DNA from: Nibribacter ruber
Lineage (GTDB): Bacteria; Bacteroidota; Bacteroidia; Cytophagales; Hymenobacteraceae
Assembly (NCBI RefSeq): GCF_009913235.1
Contig: NZ_CP047897.1
Location: 1,631,501 to 1,695,500, forward strand
Direction: 5' to 3'
DNA: 64,000 nt
The notes beneath the pieces are model-generated. The model saw nothing but the letters and a program-made list of their open reading frames with translations. It was not told the DNA's origin and did not search any database. Shown here one piece after another: positions 51,811 through 59,547 of this stretch. How positions within the stretch are numbered: the first letter of the stretch is position 1; the number at the start of each line of letters is the position of its first letter. The position numbers and the translations under genes were made by a program.

Positions 51811-52464
51811 ATGTCTGAAGAGGAAATTATCCTTCTAATTACGCGAGAACTCCAGAACCCAACATTGGGTGTGACTGAGTCTTATTTAGAAGCACATCAA
51901 CCCGCCATTAGTGATGGTAAGATTAAAATAGACAGGATAGACACAGAAGGTACGCCCAACTCGGCTATTGTGTATGTCCCAGTTGATGGCGAATATTTTC
52001 ATTTAGCTGTTTATGTAGATTTAGAGGAAAAATGTGTGACCGGCGTAGGAACGGAATCATTTAACCGTCTCTGTTTTAGGGCAACCTCAGAACAATACAC
52101 CTTAGAGGAATTAAAAGGCTTCACAACGTTGCAGGCTACTCAAGGCTGGAGGAAAGGCGACTTAAGAAAGGGAACAAATGTGCCCTATAACTTCAGTTCT
52201 ATTGAGTTCATGCCAAACCCAGAGCCGGACGAATTTGAAGATAAGCTCAGAAAGCTTCTTGACTTTTTAGAGCAGGACAAAGAAGGTGTCCGTCACCTCG
52301 TTGAAAAAGCCAATGGCTGGTTAGTAGCTTCAATGGATTTTCACAACGGGAATGGCATGCTAGGCGGTATGCGCATTGATAACACCAGCATTAAGAGAAT
52401 GGAAAAGTTAAATCTCTCTATAGAATTTGACTTGTATGCTAGTGGAAATGCCTTTCAGGAATAA
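51811..52464 (+). CDS. Unknown protein with DUF4279-like C-terminal half
   Basis: 217 residues, cytoplasmic. The C-terminal part (FEDKLRKLLDFLEQDKEGVR, then ASMDFHNGNGMLGGMRID, then LNLSIEFDLYASG) resembles DUF4279, an uncharacterised domain whose members are sometimes encoded as immunity-like proteins near toxins. The N-terminal half is not recognised. The gene is visibly more AT-rich than tilS and mdh around it, which may point to recent gain. No toxin gene is adjacent, so an immunity role is not supported. Confidence 0.7.
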   Translation: MSEEEIILLITRELQNPTLGVTESYLEAHQPAISDGKIKIDRIDTEGTPNSAIVYVPVDGEYFHLAVYVDLEEKCVTGVGTESFNRLCFRATSEQYTLEELKGFTTLQATQGWRKGDLRKGTNVPYNFSSIEFMPNPEPDEFEDKLRKLLDFLEQDKEGVRHLVEKANGWLVASMDFHNGNGMLGGMRIDNTSIKRMEKLNLSIEFDLYASGNAFQE

Positions 52465-52501
52465 ATTATCATTTTCTGCCTATTTCCCGAACCATTGAAA
52501 A

Positions 52502-52598
52502 GCGGATTTGTAATCCGCCTGCGGGTGCCTTGCTCAAGTAGCCGTAGCACGGGGATTACAAATCCCCATTTCGGTACTTTCGGATTACAAATCCGAAA
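52502..52598. repeat. Cluster of three palindromes around GGATTTGTAATCC
   Basis: GCGGATTTGTAATCCGC (52502-52518), GGGGATTACAAATCCCC (52551-52567) and TTTCGGATTACAAATCCGAA (52578-52597) share the same inner word in alternating orientation but have different outer arms, each self-complementary. Confidence 0.9.
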
Positions 52599-52625
52599 AA
52601 GCGTAAATCAGTTCTAGCAAAGGAG

Positions 52626-52663
52626 CCTTTTCCGCCTATTTCCCAGAAAACAGCCCAAAAACG
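52626..52663. repeat. 38-bp palindromic repeat, copy 24 (left arm diverged)
   Basis: CCTTTTCCGCCTA, centre TTTCCCAGAAAA, right arm CAGCCCAAAAACG. Confidence 0.8.
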
Positions 52664-52775
52664 ATAACCAGCAATTAGCAATCAACAATTAACAACCAAT
52701 TCCTTTTCTACCTAACGGACATTTGTCTAATTTTACCCACATCATAGTATAACCGTCTAACCAAACATAAATAGA

Positions 52776-53714
52776 ATGAAAGTAACCGTTGTTGGAGCTG
52801 GTAACGTGGGCGCTACGTGCGCAGACGTATTGGCTTACCGCGAAATCGCCAATGAAGTAGTGTTAGTGGATATCAAAGAAGGTTTTGCCGAAGGCAAGGC
52901 GCTGGATATCTGGCAGAAGTCCCCTATCAACCTGTATGACACCCGCACCGTGGGCGTTACCAATGATTATAGCCGCACAGCTAATTCAGACGTGGTGGTG
53001 ATTACTTCTGGTTTGCCACGCAAGCCCGGCATGACCCGTGACGACTTGATTAGCACCAACGCGGGCATTGTACGTTCTGTCACCGAAAACATCATCAAGC
53101 ACTCGCCAGAGGCTATCATCATTGTGGTTTCTAACCCACTGGACGTGATGACCTACGCGGCGCACTTGACTTCTAAATTACCTCGCACCAAAGTGATGGG
53201 TATGGCCGGCATCTTGGATACCGCTCGTTACCGCGCTTTCTTAGCCGAAGAACTGAACGTGTCTCCAAAAGACATCCAAGCAGTATTGATGGGTGGCCAC
53301 GGCGACACCATGGTTCCACTTCCAAGATACACTACTGTTGGTGGTATTCCGGTAACTGAACTGATTGACCCAGCTAAATTAGACGCCATTGTTGACCGCA
53401 CCAAGAACGGTGGCGGCGAGTTGGTGAAACTAATGGGTACTTCTGCCTGGTATGCGCCAGGTTCAGCGGCTGCCCAGATGGTAGAAGCCATTGTACGTGA
53501 CCAAAAGCGTGTATTCCCGGTTTGTATTAAACTGGAAGGCGAATACGGCATCACGGGCACGTATTTAGGTGTACCAGTTATCCTTGGTAAAAACGGCGTT
53601 GAGAAGGTAATTGAACTTCAGTTGAACGAAGAAGAGATGGCCTTGTTGAAAGCCTCTGAGAAAGCCGTTCGTGAAGTAATGGACGTTCTGGACAACATGC
53701 CAGCCAACGCCTAA
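52776..53714 (+). CDS. mdh: Malate dehydrogenase
   Basis: 312 residues. NAD-dependent oxidation of malate in the TCA cycle, LDH-like type. Rossmann motif VVGAGNVGATCADVL at the start, Arg positions in GLPRKPGMTRDDL, the active-site His in MGGHGDTMVPLPRYT and RVFPVCIKLEGEYGITG. The sequence context supports malate rather than lactate dehydrogenase. Monocistronic, with its own terminator followed after 8 nt by a palindrome. Confidence 0.95.
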   Translation: MKVTVVGAGNVGATCADVLAYREIANEVVLVDIKEGFAEGKALDIWQKSPINLYDTRTVGVTNDYSRTANSDVVVITSGLPRKPGMTRDDLISTNAGIVRSVTENIIKHSPEAIIIVVSNPLDVMTYAAHLTSKLPRTKVMGMAGILDTARYRAFLAEELNVSPKDIQAVLMGGHGDTMVPLPRYTTVGGIPVTELIDPAKLDAIVDRTKNGGGELVKLMGTSAWYAPGSAAAQMVEAIVRDQKRVFPVCIKLEGEYGITGTYLGVPVILGKNGVEKVIELQLNEEEMALLKASEKAVREVMDVLDNMPANA

Positions 53715-53738
53715 GCATCTGCTACTTTTATAATATTG

Positions 53739-53769
53739 AAAAGCCCGGCCCGCAAAGCCGGGCTTTTTT
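53739..53769 (+). terminator. mdh terminator
   Basis: AAAAGCCCGGC pairs with GCCGGGCTTTT followed by more T. Confidence 0.9.
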
Positions 53770-53777
53770 ATTTGGGT

Positions 53778-53815
53778 CGTTTTTGGCCTCTTTTCCAGAA
53801 AAGAGGCCAAAAACG
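53778..53815. repeat. 38-bp palindromic repeat, copy 25 (perfect)
   Basis: CGTTTTTGGCCTC, centre TTTTCCAGAAAA, right arm GAGGCCAAAAACG. Apart from the two central bases every position is paired. Confidence 0.94.
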
Positions 53816-54036
53816 GTCACGTAGAGGAGAATCGCATTTACCCGAACCGGTTATCTCCCTAGTAGGCCTGCCCTTAAATAAATTCCCTTACCGCCACATT
53901 CATTTCGGTTACCCAAGCGTCGGTTCAGGCATTGGCCGTGTGGCTTCCGCTCCTACGTTGTCAATACGTGCAACCCTACCATCCTCTTTGAAAAGCACCT
54001 ACCTTTTTGTATATTACTGACATAAACTTGAAGACA

Positions 54037-54507
54037 ATGGATATTTCTCTTTGGTGGTTGTGGTTTGTGGCCGGCGTTCTGCTCATAGTAGGTGAAATGT
54101 TCACGGTCAGCTTTTACCTGCTTTGGCTGGGAATTGCGGCCATGGTGGCAGCCGTGCTGGCGTATTTCTTTCCCGAAGAATATTGGCTGCCTCCGTTGGC
54201 GGCCAGTATCACAGGCGTCCTTCTGATAGTCTTCACCAAGCCGCTTACCGCCAGGGCGCGCCAAGCCAAAGGCTACCATGATCCGGCTTTTTCCATGGCC
54301 AACCGCCAGGGCGAAGTAGTGGAACCTGTCACGCCCACGCGGCTGGGCATTGTGAAAGTGGGCAATGAGATGTGGTCTGCCAGCGCACAGGAAACGCTGC
54401 AACCCGGGCAGCTGGTGATAGTCATCAGCCAGAGCAGCACGGTCTTGCAGGTACAGCCGCTGGTAGAAAATACCCAAGACCGCCCTCAGCAGGAATCTGT
54501 CTGGTAG
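54037..54507 (+). CDS. NfeD family membrane protein
   Basis: 156 residues from ATG 54037 (MDISLWWLWFVAG). Two or three membrane segments at the N-terminus (LLIVGEMFTVSFYLLWLGIA; LPPLAASITGVLLIVFTKPL) are followed by a C-terminal OB-fold-like domain (GEVVEPVTPTRLGIVKVGNE). This is the short NfeD form without the N-terminal ClpP-like protease. NfeD proteins commonly work with stomatins in the membrane; the stomatin gene follows 64 nt downstream. Confidence 0.88.
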   Translation: MDISLWWLWFVAGVLLIVGEMFTVSFYLLWLGIAAMVAAVLAYFFPEEYWLPPLAASITGVLLIVFTKPLTARARQAKGYHDPAFSMANRQGEVVEPVTPTRLGIVKVGNEMWSASAQETLQPGQLVIVISQSSTVLQVQPLVENTQDRPQQESVW

Positions 54508-54571
54508 GATGGCGGCCTTGCGCCTTGCCCTTCACGTTCATTTGCACCTTTACTAGATACCTTTTAGAACT

Positions 54572-55477
54572 ATGACCACATCTCTTATCATTCTGGCCGC
54601 CGTCATCATCTTAATGGCCATGTCCATCAGAATCATCCAGCAGCAGCGCGTGGCGGTGGTGGAGCGGCTGGGTAAGTTTCAGCGCATAATGCACCCAGGC
54701 TTGAACCTGTTCATCCCTATTGTGGACCGCGTGCGGGTGTACCATGACCTGCGCATACAACAAACCAACGTACCCCCTCAAAGCGTGATTACCCGTGACA
54801 ACGTGCAGGTGCTCATTGACACCATCGTGTTTTACCAGGTGGTAGGCCCAGAGCAGGCCACGTACGGTATTTTTGACTACGTACTGGGCGTGCGCAACAT
54901 CACCACCGCCACCATGCGCCAGATCATTGGCAACCTGGAGCTCGATGAAACCCTTTCTGGCCGCGAGCGAATCTCCTCTGAAATTAGAACAGCCCTGGAC
55001 GAGGCCACCGAGAAATGGGGTGTTCGCATTGAGCGCGTGGAGGTGATTGACATCAAGCCGCCGCTGGACATTCAGGAAGCCATGGACAAGCAGATGAAAG
55101 CCGAGCGGAACCGCCGCGCCATCATCCTGGAAGCCGAGGCCGCTAAACAAGACATGATTCTTCGGGCAGAGGGAGATAAAACGAGTAAAGTGCTTCGGGC
55201 GGAAGGAGACCGGGCTTCTGTAGAACTACAAGCCTTGGGGGAGGCCCGCGCCATTGCAGACGTGGCCGAAGCGGAGAAGAGACGCATTCAGCTCTTGATT
55301 GAAGGCGGCCTGAACGACCAGGTCCTCACCTACAAATCCTTCGAGGCGCTGGAAAAGATAGCCATGGGTCCCGCCAACAAAATCTTCATCCCTACCACGG
55401 CCGTTGAATCTCTTGGCAGCATAGGCGCCATTGGCGAAATGCTGAAAGCAACCTCTGGCAACTCCAACAAAGCATAA
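54572..55477 (+). CDS. SPFH/stomatin-like membrane protein (QmcA-type)
   Basis: 301 residues. One N-terminal membrane segment (SLIILAAVIILMAMSIRII), then an SPFH domain (QQQRVAVVERLGKFQRIMHP; GLNLFIPIVDRVRVYHDLRI) and an Ala/Glu-rich coiled coil (QMKAERNRRAIILEAEAAKQ). Such proteins oligomerise into membrane microdomain scaffolds and can modulate membrane proteases. It forms an operon with nfeD. The stop is followed after 2 nt by a palindrome. Confidence 0.92.
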   Translation: MTTSLIILAAVIILMAMSIRIIQQQRVAVVERLGKFQRIMHPGLNLFIPIVDRVRVYHDLRIQQTNVPPQSVITRDNVQVLIDTIVFYQVVGPEQATYGIFDYVLGVRNITTATMRQIIGNLELDETLSGRERISSEIRTALDEATEKWGVRIERVEVIDIKPPLDIQEAMDKQMKAERNRRAIILEAEAAKQDMILRAEGDKTSKVLRAEGDRASVELQALGEARAIADVAEAEKRRIQLLIEGGLNDQVLTYKSFEALEKIAMGPANKIFIPTTAVESLGSIGAIGEMLKATSGNSNKA

Positions 55478-55479
55478 TC

Positions 55480-55517
55480 CGTTTTTGGGCTGTTTACTGG
55501 AAAACAGCCCAAAAACG
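55480..55517. repeat. 38-bp palindromic repeat, copy 26 (symmetry extended to 50 nt)
   Basis: CGTTTTTGGGCTG, centre TTTACTGGAAAA, right arm CAGCCCAAAAACG. The flanks ATAATC/GATTAT extend the symmetry by 6 bp on each side. It begins 2 nt after the stomatin-like stop. Confidence 0.92.
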
Positions 55518-55527
55518 GATTATATTC

Positions 55528-55564
55528 AAAAGGGCATTAGGTGGATTTCGCCTAATGCCCTTTT
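55528..55564. terminator. Terminator of the nfeD/stomatin operon
   Basis: AAAAGGGCATTAGG pairs with CCTAATGCCCTTTT. It directly follows a palindrome. Confidence 0.88.
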
Positions 55565-55742
55565 AATTGATTCATACTATCGAGGTAGATCTTTCAGTCT
55601 TAATTTTCCAACCCAATCCGTTCCTCTACTTTTTATCATCATGATAGGATCTTGTGAGCCAACTATAAAGACAGATGCTCTGAGAAGGCTTACATTTACC
55701 AAATTCTACAAAGAAGAGACAATAAGGAAACGTTTCATTGAA

Positions 55743-55785
55743 TTGGTCCACTTAGCTTGCCCGCAAGATCCTTTCAGGATGACAA
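55743..55785. repeat. Dispersed word ending TCCTTTCAGGATGACAAA, second copy
   Basis: TTGGTCCAC, an insertion with GCTTGCCCGC, then AAGATCCTTTCAGGATGACA and AA; compare 14811-14845. Confidence 0.7.
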
Positions 55786-55838
55786 AAGGTGAGTAGTACT
55801 TGTAATGAAGTAAAATCAACTTTATAGAACAATAATTT

Positions 55839-55876
55839 CGTTTTTGGCCTATTTTCTGGAAAACAGGCCAAAAACG
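55839..55876. repeat. 38-bp palindromic repeat, copy 27
   Basis: CGTTTTTGGCCTA, centre TTTTCTGGAAAA, right arm CAGGCCAAAAACG. Confidence 0.92.
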
Positions 55877-55892
55877 AAGTGTTTATAAATGA

Positions 55893-55929
55893 AGAAGCCC
55901 CGCAGATGATAATCAGCGGGGCTTCTGTT
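55893..55929. terminator. Terminator of the mutL/rhomboid operon
   Basis: AGAAGCCCCGC pairs with GCGGGGCTTCT around a 12-nt loop, 40 nt from the rhomboid stop. Palindrome copy 27 lies just beyond it. Confidence 0.8.
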
Positions 55930-55969
55930 TGTAGTGACCTCGAATAACGAGCAACCAGTAACGAATTTC

Positions 55970-56896
55970 TTACTTCTGGCTGGCCCTAAAAAGTTTCTGC
56001 TTTTCTTCCTTGGTCAGGCTCTCATAGCCTGAGTTGGAGATCTTGTCCAGAATAAGGTCAATCTCGTCATCGCTGGGAGTTAGGTTATTGGAAACCGCGC
56101 CAAAAGTAGAGGCTGTGCTGGTAGAAGAATAAGAAGCAAACGGCCGGTTGGGATTCTTGTAGGCTACTTTTAGAGGGCTTCGGCGCTGGAAAAGTCTCCT
56201 GAAAAAATCTAGCACTGCTTGTACCGGTCTGCCCAGGTCTGTGCCCCGCTGTAGTTGCTTGATGTACAGAAAGCCCAGCAGAGCGCCGCCCAAGTGGGCA
56301 ATGTTGCCGCCCGCGTTTCCGCCGGTGGCCCCAGAGATGGAAAGCAACACCATGACGGCGGCAATATACTTAATGCGTATGGGCCCGAACAGCAGCAGAT
56401 TGAACGTGTAGTTGGGCAAGAGCGTGGCGGCCCCTACCATAATGGCAATGACGCTGCCAGAGGCGCCCATCATAAAAGAATTATCGGCCCGTACCTGCAG
56501 GTAAGGAATGGTATTGTAGGTGAGCAGATAAAACAGGCCGCCTACCAATCCACCCAGCACATAGAGGTTCACCAGACGCTTGTCGCCCAGGTATTCCCGC
56601 ACCAGCATGCCAAACCAGTACAGGTTGAGCATGTTAAAGATGATATGCAGAAACTGCTCATGGGTGAAGAAATACGTCACCAGCGTCCAAGGCCTAAACA
56701 CAAAGATGTCCAGATTGGAAGAGACGCTGAGAAAAGTCATCAGGTAGTTGTACAGCCCCCCAGACCCGCTCATGGTCATGATCATGCGCAGGATCACCAG
56801 CACGGCAAACACCACCACGTTGATGGCAATGAGCTGGTGCAGCGCATTGTTCCCCCTACTGAACGAGGAACGGATATCGTCAAAAATACTGGTCAT
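55970..56896 (-). CDS. Rhomboid family intramembrane serine protease
   Basis: 308 residues. Six-span rhomboid core with the catalytic Ser in FMMGASGSVIAIMVGAA and the His in NIAHLGGALLGFLYI, giving the Ser-His dyad; HEQFLHIIFNMLNLYWFG is the HxxxN segment. A cytoplasmic C-terminal extension of about 90 residues (NLTPSDDEIDLILDKISNSG) is present. The start is 3 nt from the stop of the second rhomboid gene, so the two are co-expressed behind mutL. Substrates are unknown. Confidence 0.93.
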   Translation of the reverse strand: MTSIFDDIRSSFSRGNNALHQLIAINVVVFAVLVILRMIMTMSGSGGLYNYLMTFLSVSSNLDIFVFRPWTLVTYFFTHEQFLHIIFNMLNLYWFGMLVREYLGDKRLVNLYVLGGLVGGLFYLLTYNTIPYLQVRADNSFMMGASGSVIAIMVGAATLLPNYTFNLLLFGPIRIKYIAAVMVLLSISGATGGNAGGNIAHLGGALLGFLYIKQLQRGTDLGRPVQAVLDFFRRLFQRRSPLKVAYKNPNRPFASYSSTSTASTFGAVSNNLTPSDDEIDLILDKISNSGYESLTKEEKQKLFRASQK

Positions 56897-56899
56897 AGT

Positions 56900-57682
56900 T
56901 TAATAGAAGTCGGTACGGTTGCGCTGCCAGAGCTTGAGCATAATAAACGCGAAGAGCATTCCGCCCAGGTGTGCAAAGTGTGCTACGTTGTCGCCGGGCG
57001 CACGTTGCACACCAGCGTATAACTCATAGGCCCCATACAGGAATACGAAATATTTTGCCTTGATGGGGACCGGAAAAAACAAGAGCATGAGCTCTGTGTT
57101 GGGAAACAGCATACCAAAGGCCATCAAGATCCCAAACACCGCCCCAGAAGCGCCCAGCATTGGGCCATTCAACATGCGTTCAAACTGTAACTGCACCGTT
57201 TCTTTTGCATCTGCGATAATGGCCGCATTGTCTGGGTTGTTTTTCAGCTGCAAGACATAATTGACGTCATAGGTATTCCCCAAAAGGTTGTCTAAAATCT
57301 TGCGCAAATCCACCGGGTCTGGGTTCTGCATAAAGGCCACCACCATTTCCTGTATCTGGCCAATCTCTACATAGCGCACCACAGAGTAAAGCAAGCTGGC
57401 ACCAATACCGGTCACCAGATAGAAAATGGTAAAACGCTTGCCGCCCCAGTAGTGCTCCAACATGGGCCCGAAGAAGAACAAACTCAACATGTTACTGAAC
57501 AAGTGCATGAAACTGCCGTGCAGAAACATGTGCGTCAGGATCTGGTGCGCCTGAAAAAATTCTGAGCGAATGTCATGCAGCGCAAAGTTCTGAAACACAT
57601 AGGCTTCAGCGGCTCTGCTCCCAAAGAAGATAAGCACATTCAAGATGAGCAGATTACGCACCACCGGAGTGATAGGAGGCAT
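56900..57682 (-). CDS. Rhomboid family intramembrane serine protease
   Basis: 260 residues. Catalytic Ser in MLGASGAVFGILMAFGML and His in AHFAHLGGMLFAFIML. HMFLHGSFMHLFSNMLSLFF carries the HxxxN segment. A soluble insertion of about 65 residues (VDLRKILDNLLGNTYDVNYV) sits between two membrane segments, which is unusual in minimal rhomboids. Followed 3 nt later by a second rhomboid gene and preceded 23 nt upstream by mutL. Confidence 0.92.
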   Translation of the reverse strand: MPPITPVVRNLLILNVLIFFGSRAAEAYVFQNFALHDIRSEFFQAHQILTHMFLHGSFMHLFSNMLSLFFFGPMLEHYWGGKRFTIFYLVTGIGASLLYSVVRYVEIGQIQEMVVAFMQNPDPVDLRKILDNLLGNTYDVNYVLQLKNNPDNAAIIADAKETVQLQFERMLNGPMLGASGAVFGILMAFGMLFPNTELMLLFFPVPIKAKYFVFLYGAYELYAGVQRAPGDNVAHFAHLGGMLFAFIMLKLWQRNRTDFY

Positions 57683-57705
57683 ATAACTAGGTTTTAGGTC
57701 AACAC

Positions 57706-59547
57706 TTATTTAAGGAACAGGTCTTGCAGATGCTCCATTTGTAGGATCACCAGCGTCTTCTGGCCACTGGGAGTGTAGTTGGGCACCTGGCAGGCAAACA
57801 ACTGGTCCACCAAGGCATTCATTTCCTGGTCAGACAGGCGGCCGGTGAGGCGGGAGGACACGCGTTTGGCCATGGCCCGCGCCAGGTTCTCCTGCCGGTC
57901 TACCTTTAACGAGGAAAGGTTGTTCTTATATTGTTCCAACAGGCCTTCAATCAGCTCCCGCTCGTCACGCAAGGGCACCTCGGCGGGGATTCCGTTCACT
58001 ACAATGGTATTCTGCCCAAACTCACTAAAGACAAAGCCCAGCGCACTGAACTCCTCTGCCAACTCCATGATCAATGAGAAATCTGCCGGCGACAGGTGCA
58101 CCGTCTGCGGGAACAGCAACTGCTGCGAAGCCCCGCTCCGCTTGCCCAGCGCCTGGTTGTACTTCTCAAATAGAATGCGCTCCTGCGCCGCCTGTTGGTC
58201 TACCATGAGCAAGCCAGACTTCACCTGCACCATCAAATACTTCTGATGCAGCTGCAAAGTTTTAGAGCCGCCCGTCACGCTCACGGCCACCGCTGTAGAT
58301 TCCTCTTCTGTAAACAGCCGGTTCTCTTGTTGGTTTTCGGTTCTTGGGATTTCCCTGAGTGCGGCTGGCCTGAAAAAACTCTCGTCCCTTTCTCCCAGCG
58401 TAGCTTTGCTAGCATAGGTAGTAGGCCTGGGCGCTGGCGCCGAAGAAGCACTGGGTGCTTTGGCCGGTGAGGTGTCAAAATCCATGGAAGCCGGAAACTT
58501 CATGGGCTGCAGGGGAATGTAGTTCACATCAGCTCCAAAATCCAGTGACGGCGCGATGTTGTGCAGTCCCAGGCTTTGTTTGACGGCGGCGCGCACAATG
58601 GCATAGACTGTTTTCTCATCCTCAAACTTGATTTCAGTTTTGGTGGGATGCACGTTGATGTCTATCGTTTCTGGCGCTATTTCCAGAAATAAGACGTAAA
58701 ACGGAAAGCTGTCTTTGGGCAACAAGCCTTCAAAAGCCGTCAAAACCGCGTGGTTCAGGTACTGGCTTTTGATGTAGCGGTTATTCACAAAGAAGAACTG
58801 CTCGCCGCGGCTTTTCTTGGCATACTCGGGCTTGCCAATGTAGCCGCGCACGGTCAAAAACGGCGTAGTCTCCTCACAAGAGGCCATCTGCTCTTTGTAC
58901 TCCCGTCCAAAAATGCTCACAATGCGCTGGCTCAGTTTGCCGGCGGGTAGGTTCATCACCTCTACCTCGTTCTGATACAGCGCGAAGGCAATCTCGGGGT
59001 TGGCCAGGGCCACGCGTTGGAATTCGTCCAGGATGTGGCGCATCTCCACCGGGTTGCTCTTCAGGAAGTTGCGGCGGGCGGGTACGTTGAAGAACAGGTT
59101 CTTCACACTGATGATGGTGCCCTCAGGCATGGCCACGGGTTCCTGTTTAATGACCTCGTTAGCCTCCACAGAAAGACAAGTGCCCAGCTCGGTGCCGCGG
59201 GCGCGGGTCTTCATCTCTACCTGGGCCACGGCGGCAATGGACGCCATGGCCTCTCCCCTAAAGCCCATCGTCCTTATTCTGAACAAGTCCTCAGTGGTCT
59301 TGATCTTGGAGGTGGCGTGGCGCTCAAAGCACATGCGGGCATCGGTCTCGGTCATACCCAGTCCGTCGTCCACTACTTGTATCAACTGTTTGCCTGCGTC
59401 CTTGATGATCAACTGCACAGAAGTAGCCTGCGCGTCTACGCTATTCTCCAACAACTCCTTCACCACCGAGGCCGGCCGTTGCACCACCTCACCGGCGGCA
59501 ATCTGGTTGGCTAAATGCTCGGGTAATAAACGAATGATATCTGCCAT
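57706..59547 (-). CDS. mutL: DNA mismatch repair protein MutL
   Basis: 613 residues. N-terminal GHKL ATPase: IAAGEVVQRPASVVKELLEN, DDGLGMTETD, FRGEAMASIAAVAQ. A Pro/Ser-rich linker (about 350-420) leads to the C-terminal dimerisation domain (about 430-613). I do not see the DQHAxxE(x)4E endonuclease motif in clean form (VDQQAAQERILFEKY is close, with Q for H), so nicking activity is uncertain. The conserved VLFLEIAPETIDINVHPTK stretch coincides with a diverged match to the 38-bp palindrome. Confidence 0.93.
   Translation of the reverse strand: MADIIRLLPEHLANQIAAGEVVQRPASVVKELLENSVDAQATSVQLIIKDAGKQLIQVVDDGLGMTETDARMCFERHATSKIKTTEDLFRIRTMGFRGEAMASIAAVAQVEMKTRARGTELGTCLSVEANEVIKQEPVAMPEGTIISVKNLFFNVPARRNFLKSNPVEMRHILDEFQRVALANPEIAFALYQNEVEVMNLPAGKLSQRIVSIFGREYKEQMASCEETTPFLTVRGYIGKPEYAKKSRGEQFFFVNNRYIKSQYLNHAVLTAFEGLLPKDSFPFYVLFLEIAPETIDINVHPTKTEIKFEDEKTVYAIVRAAVKQSLGLHNIAPSLDFGADVNYIPLQPMKFPASMDFDTSPAKAPSASSAPAPRPTTYASKATLGERDESFFRPAALREIPRTENQQENRLFTEEESTAVAVSVTGGSKTLQLHQKYLMVQVKSGLLMVDQQAAQERILFEKYNQALGKRSGASQQLLFPQTVHLSPADFSLIMELAEEFSALGFVFSEFGQNTIVVNGIPAEVPLRDERELIEGLLEQYKNNLSSLKVDRQENLARAMAKRVSSRLTGRLSDQEMNALVDQLFACQVPNYTPSGQKTLVILQMEHLQDLFLK
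58666..58703. repeat. Diverged 38-bp palindrome match inside mutL
   Basis: 38 nt with CG at both ends, centre TTTCCAGAAA and 28 of 38 positions matching the family. It overlaps codons for a conserved MutL motif, so convergence cannot be excluded. Confidence 0.4.

Larger units (their letters stand above)
52465..52775. other. Gene-free region of 311 bp
   Basis: Contains three ATTTGTAAT-type palindromes, one 38-bp palindrome and an AATTAGCAATCAACAATTAA stutter before mdh. Confidence 0.8.
53715..54036. other. Gene-free region of 322 bp
   Basis: Contains the mdh terminator and a 38-bp palindrome. The rest, up to the nfeD promoter region, shows nothing recognised. Confidence 0.7.
55478..55969. 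other. Gene-free region of 492 bp between convergent genes
   Basis: Holds two 38-bp palindromes, two terminators, a second TCCTTTCAGGATGACAAA word and an ACGAATAACGAG-type stutter near 55934-55966. Confidence 0.8.

Noticed and set aside
51811-52464. Toxin-immunity pair
   Set aside because: The DUF4279-like protein has no toxin-like neighbour; tilS and mdh flank it.
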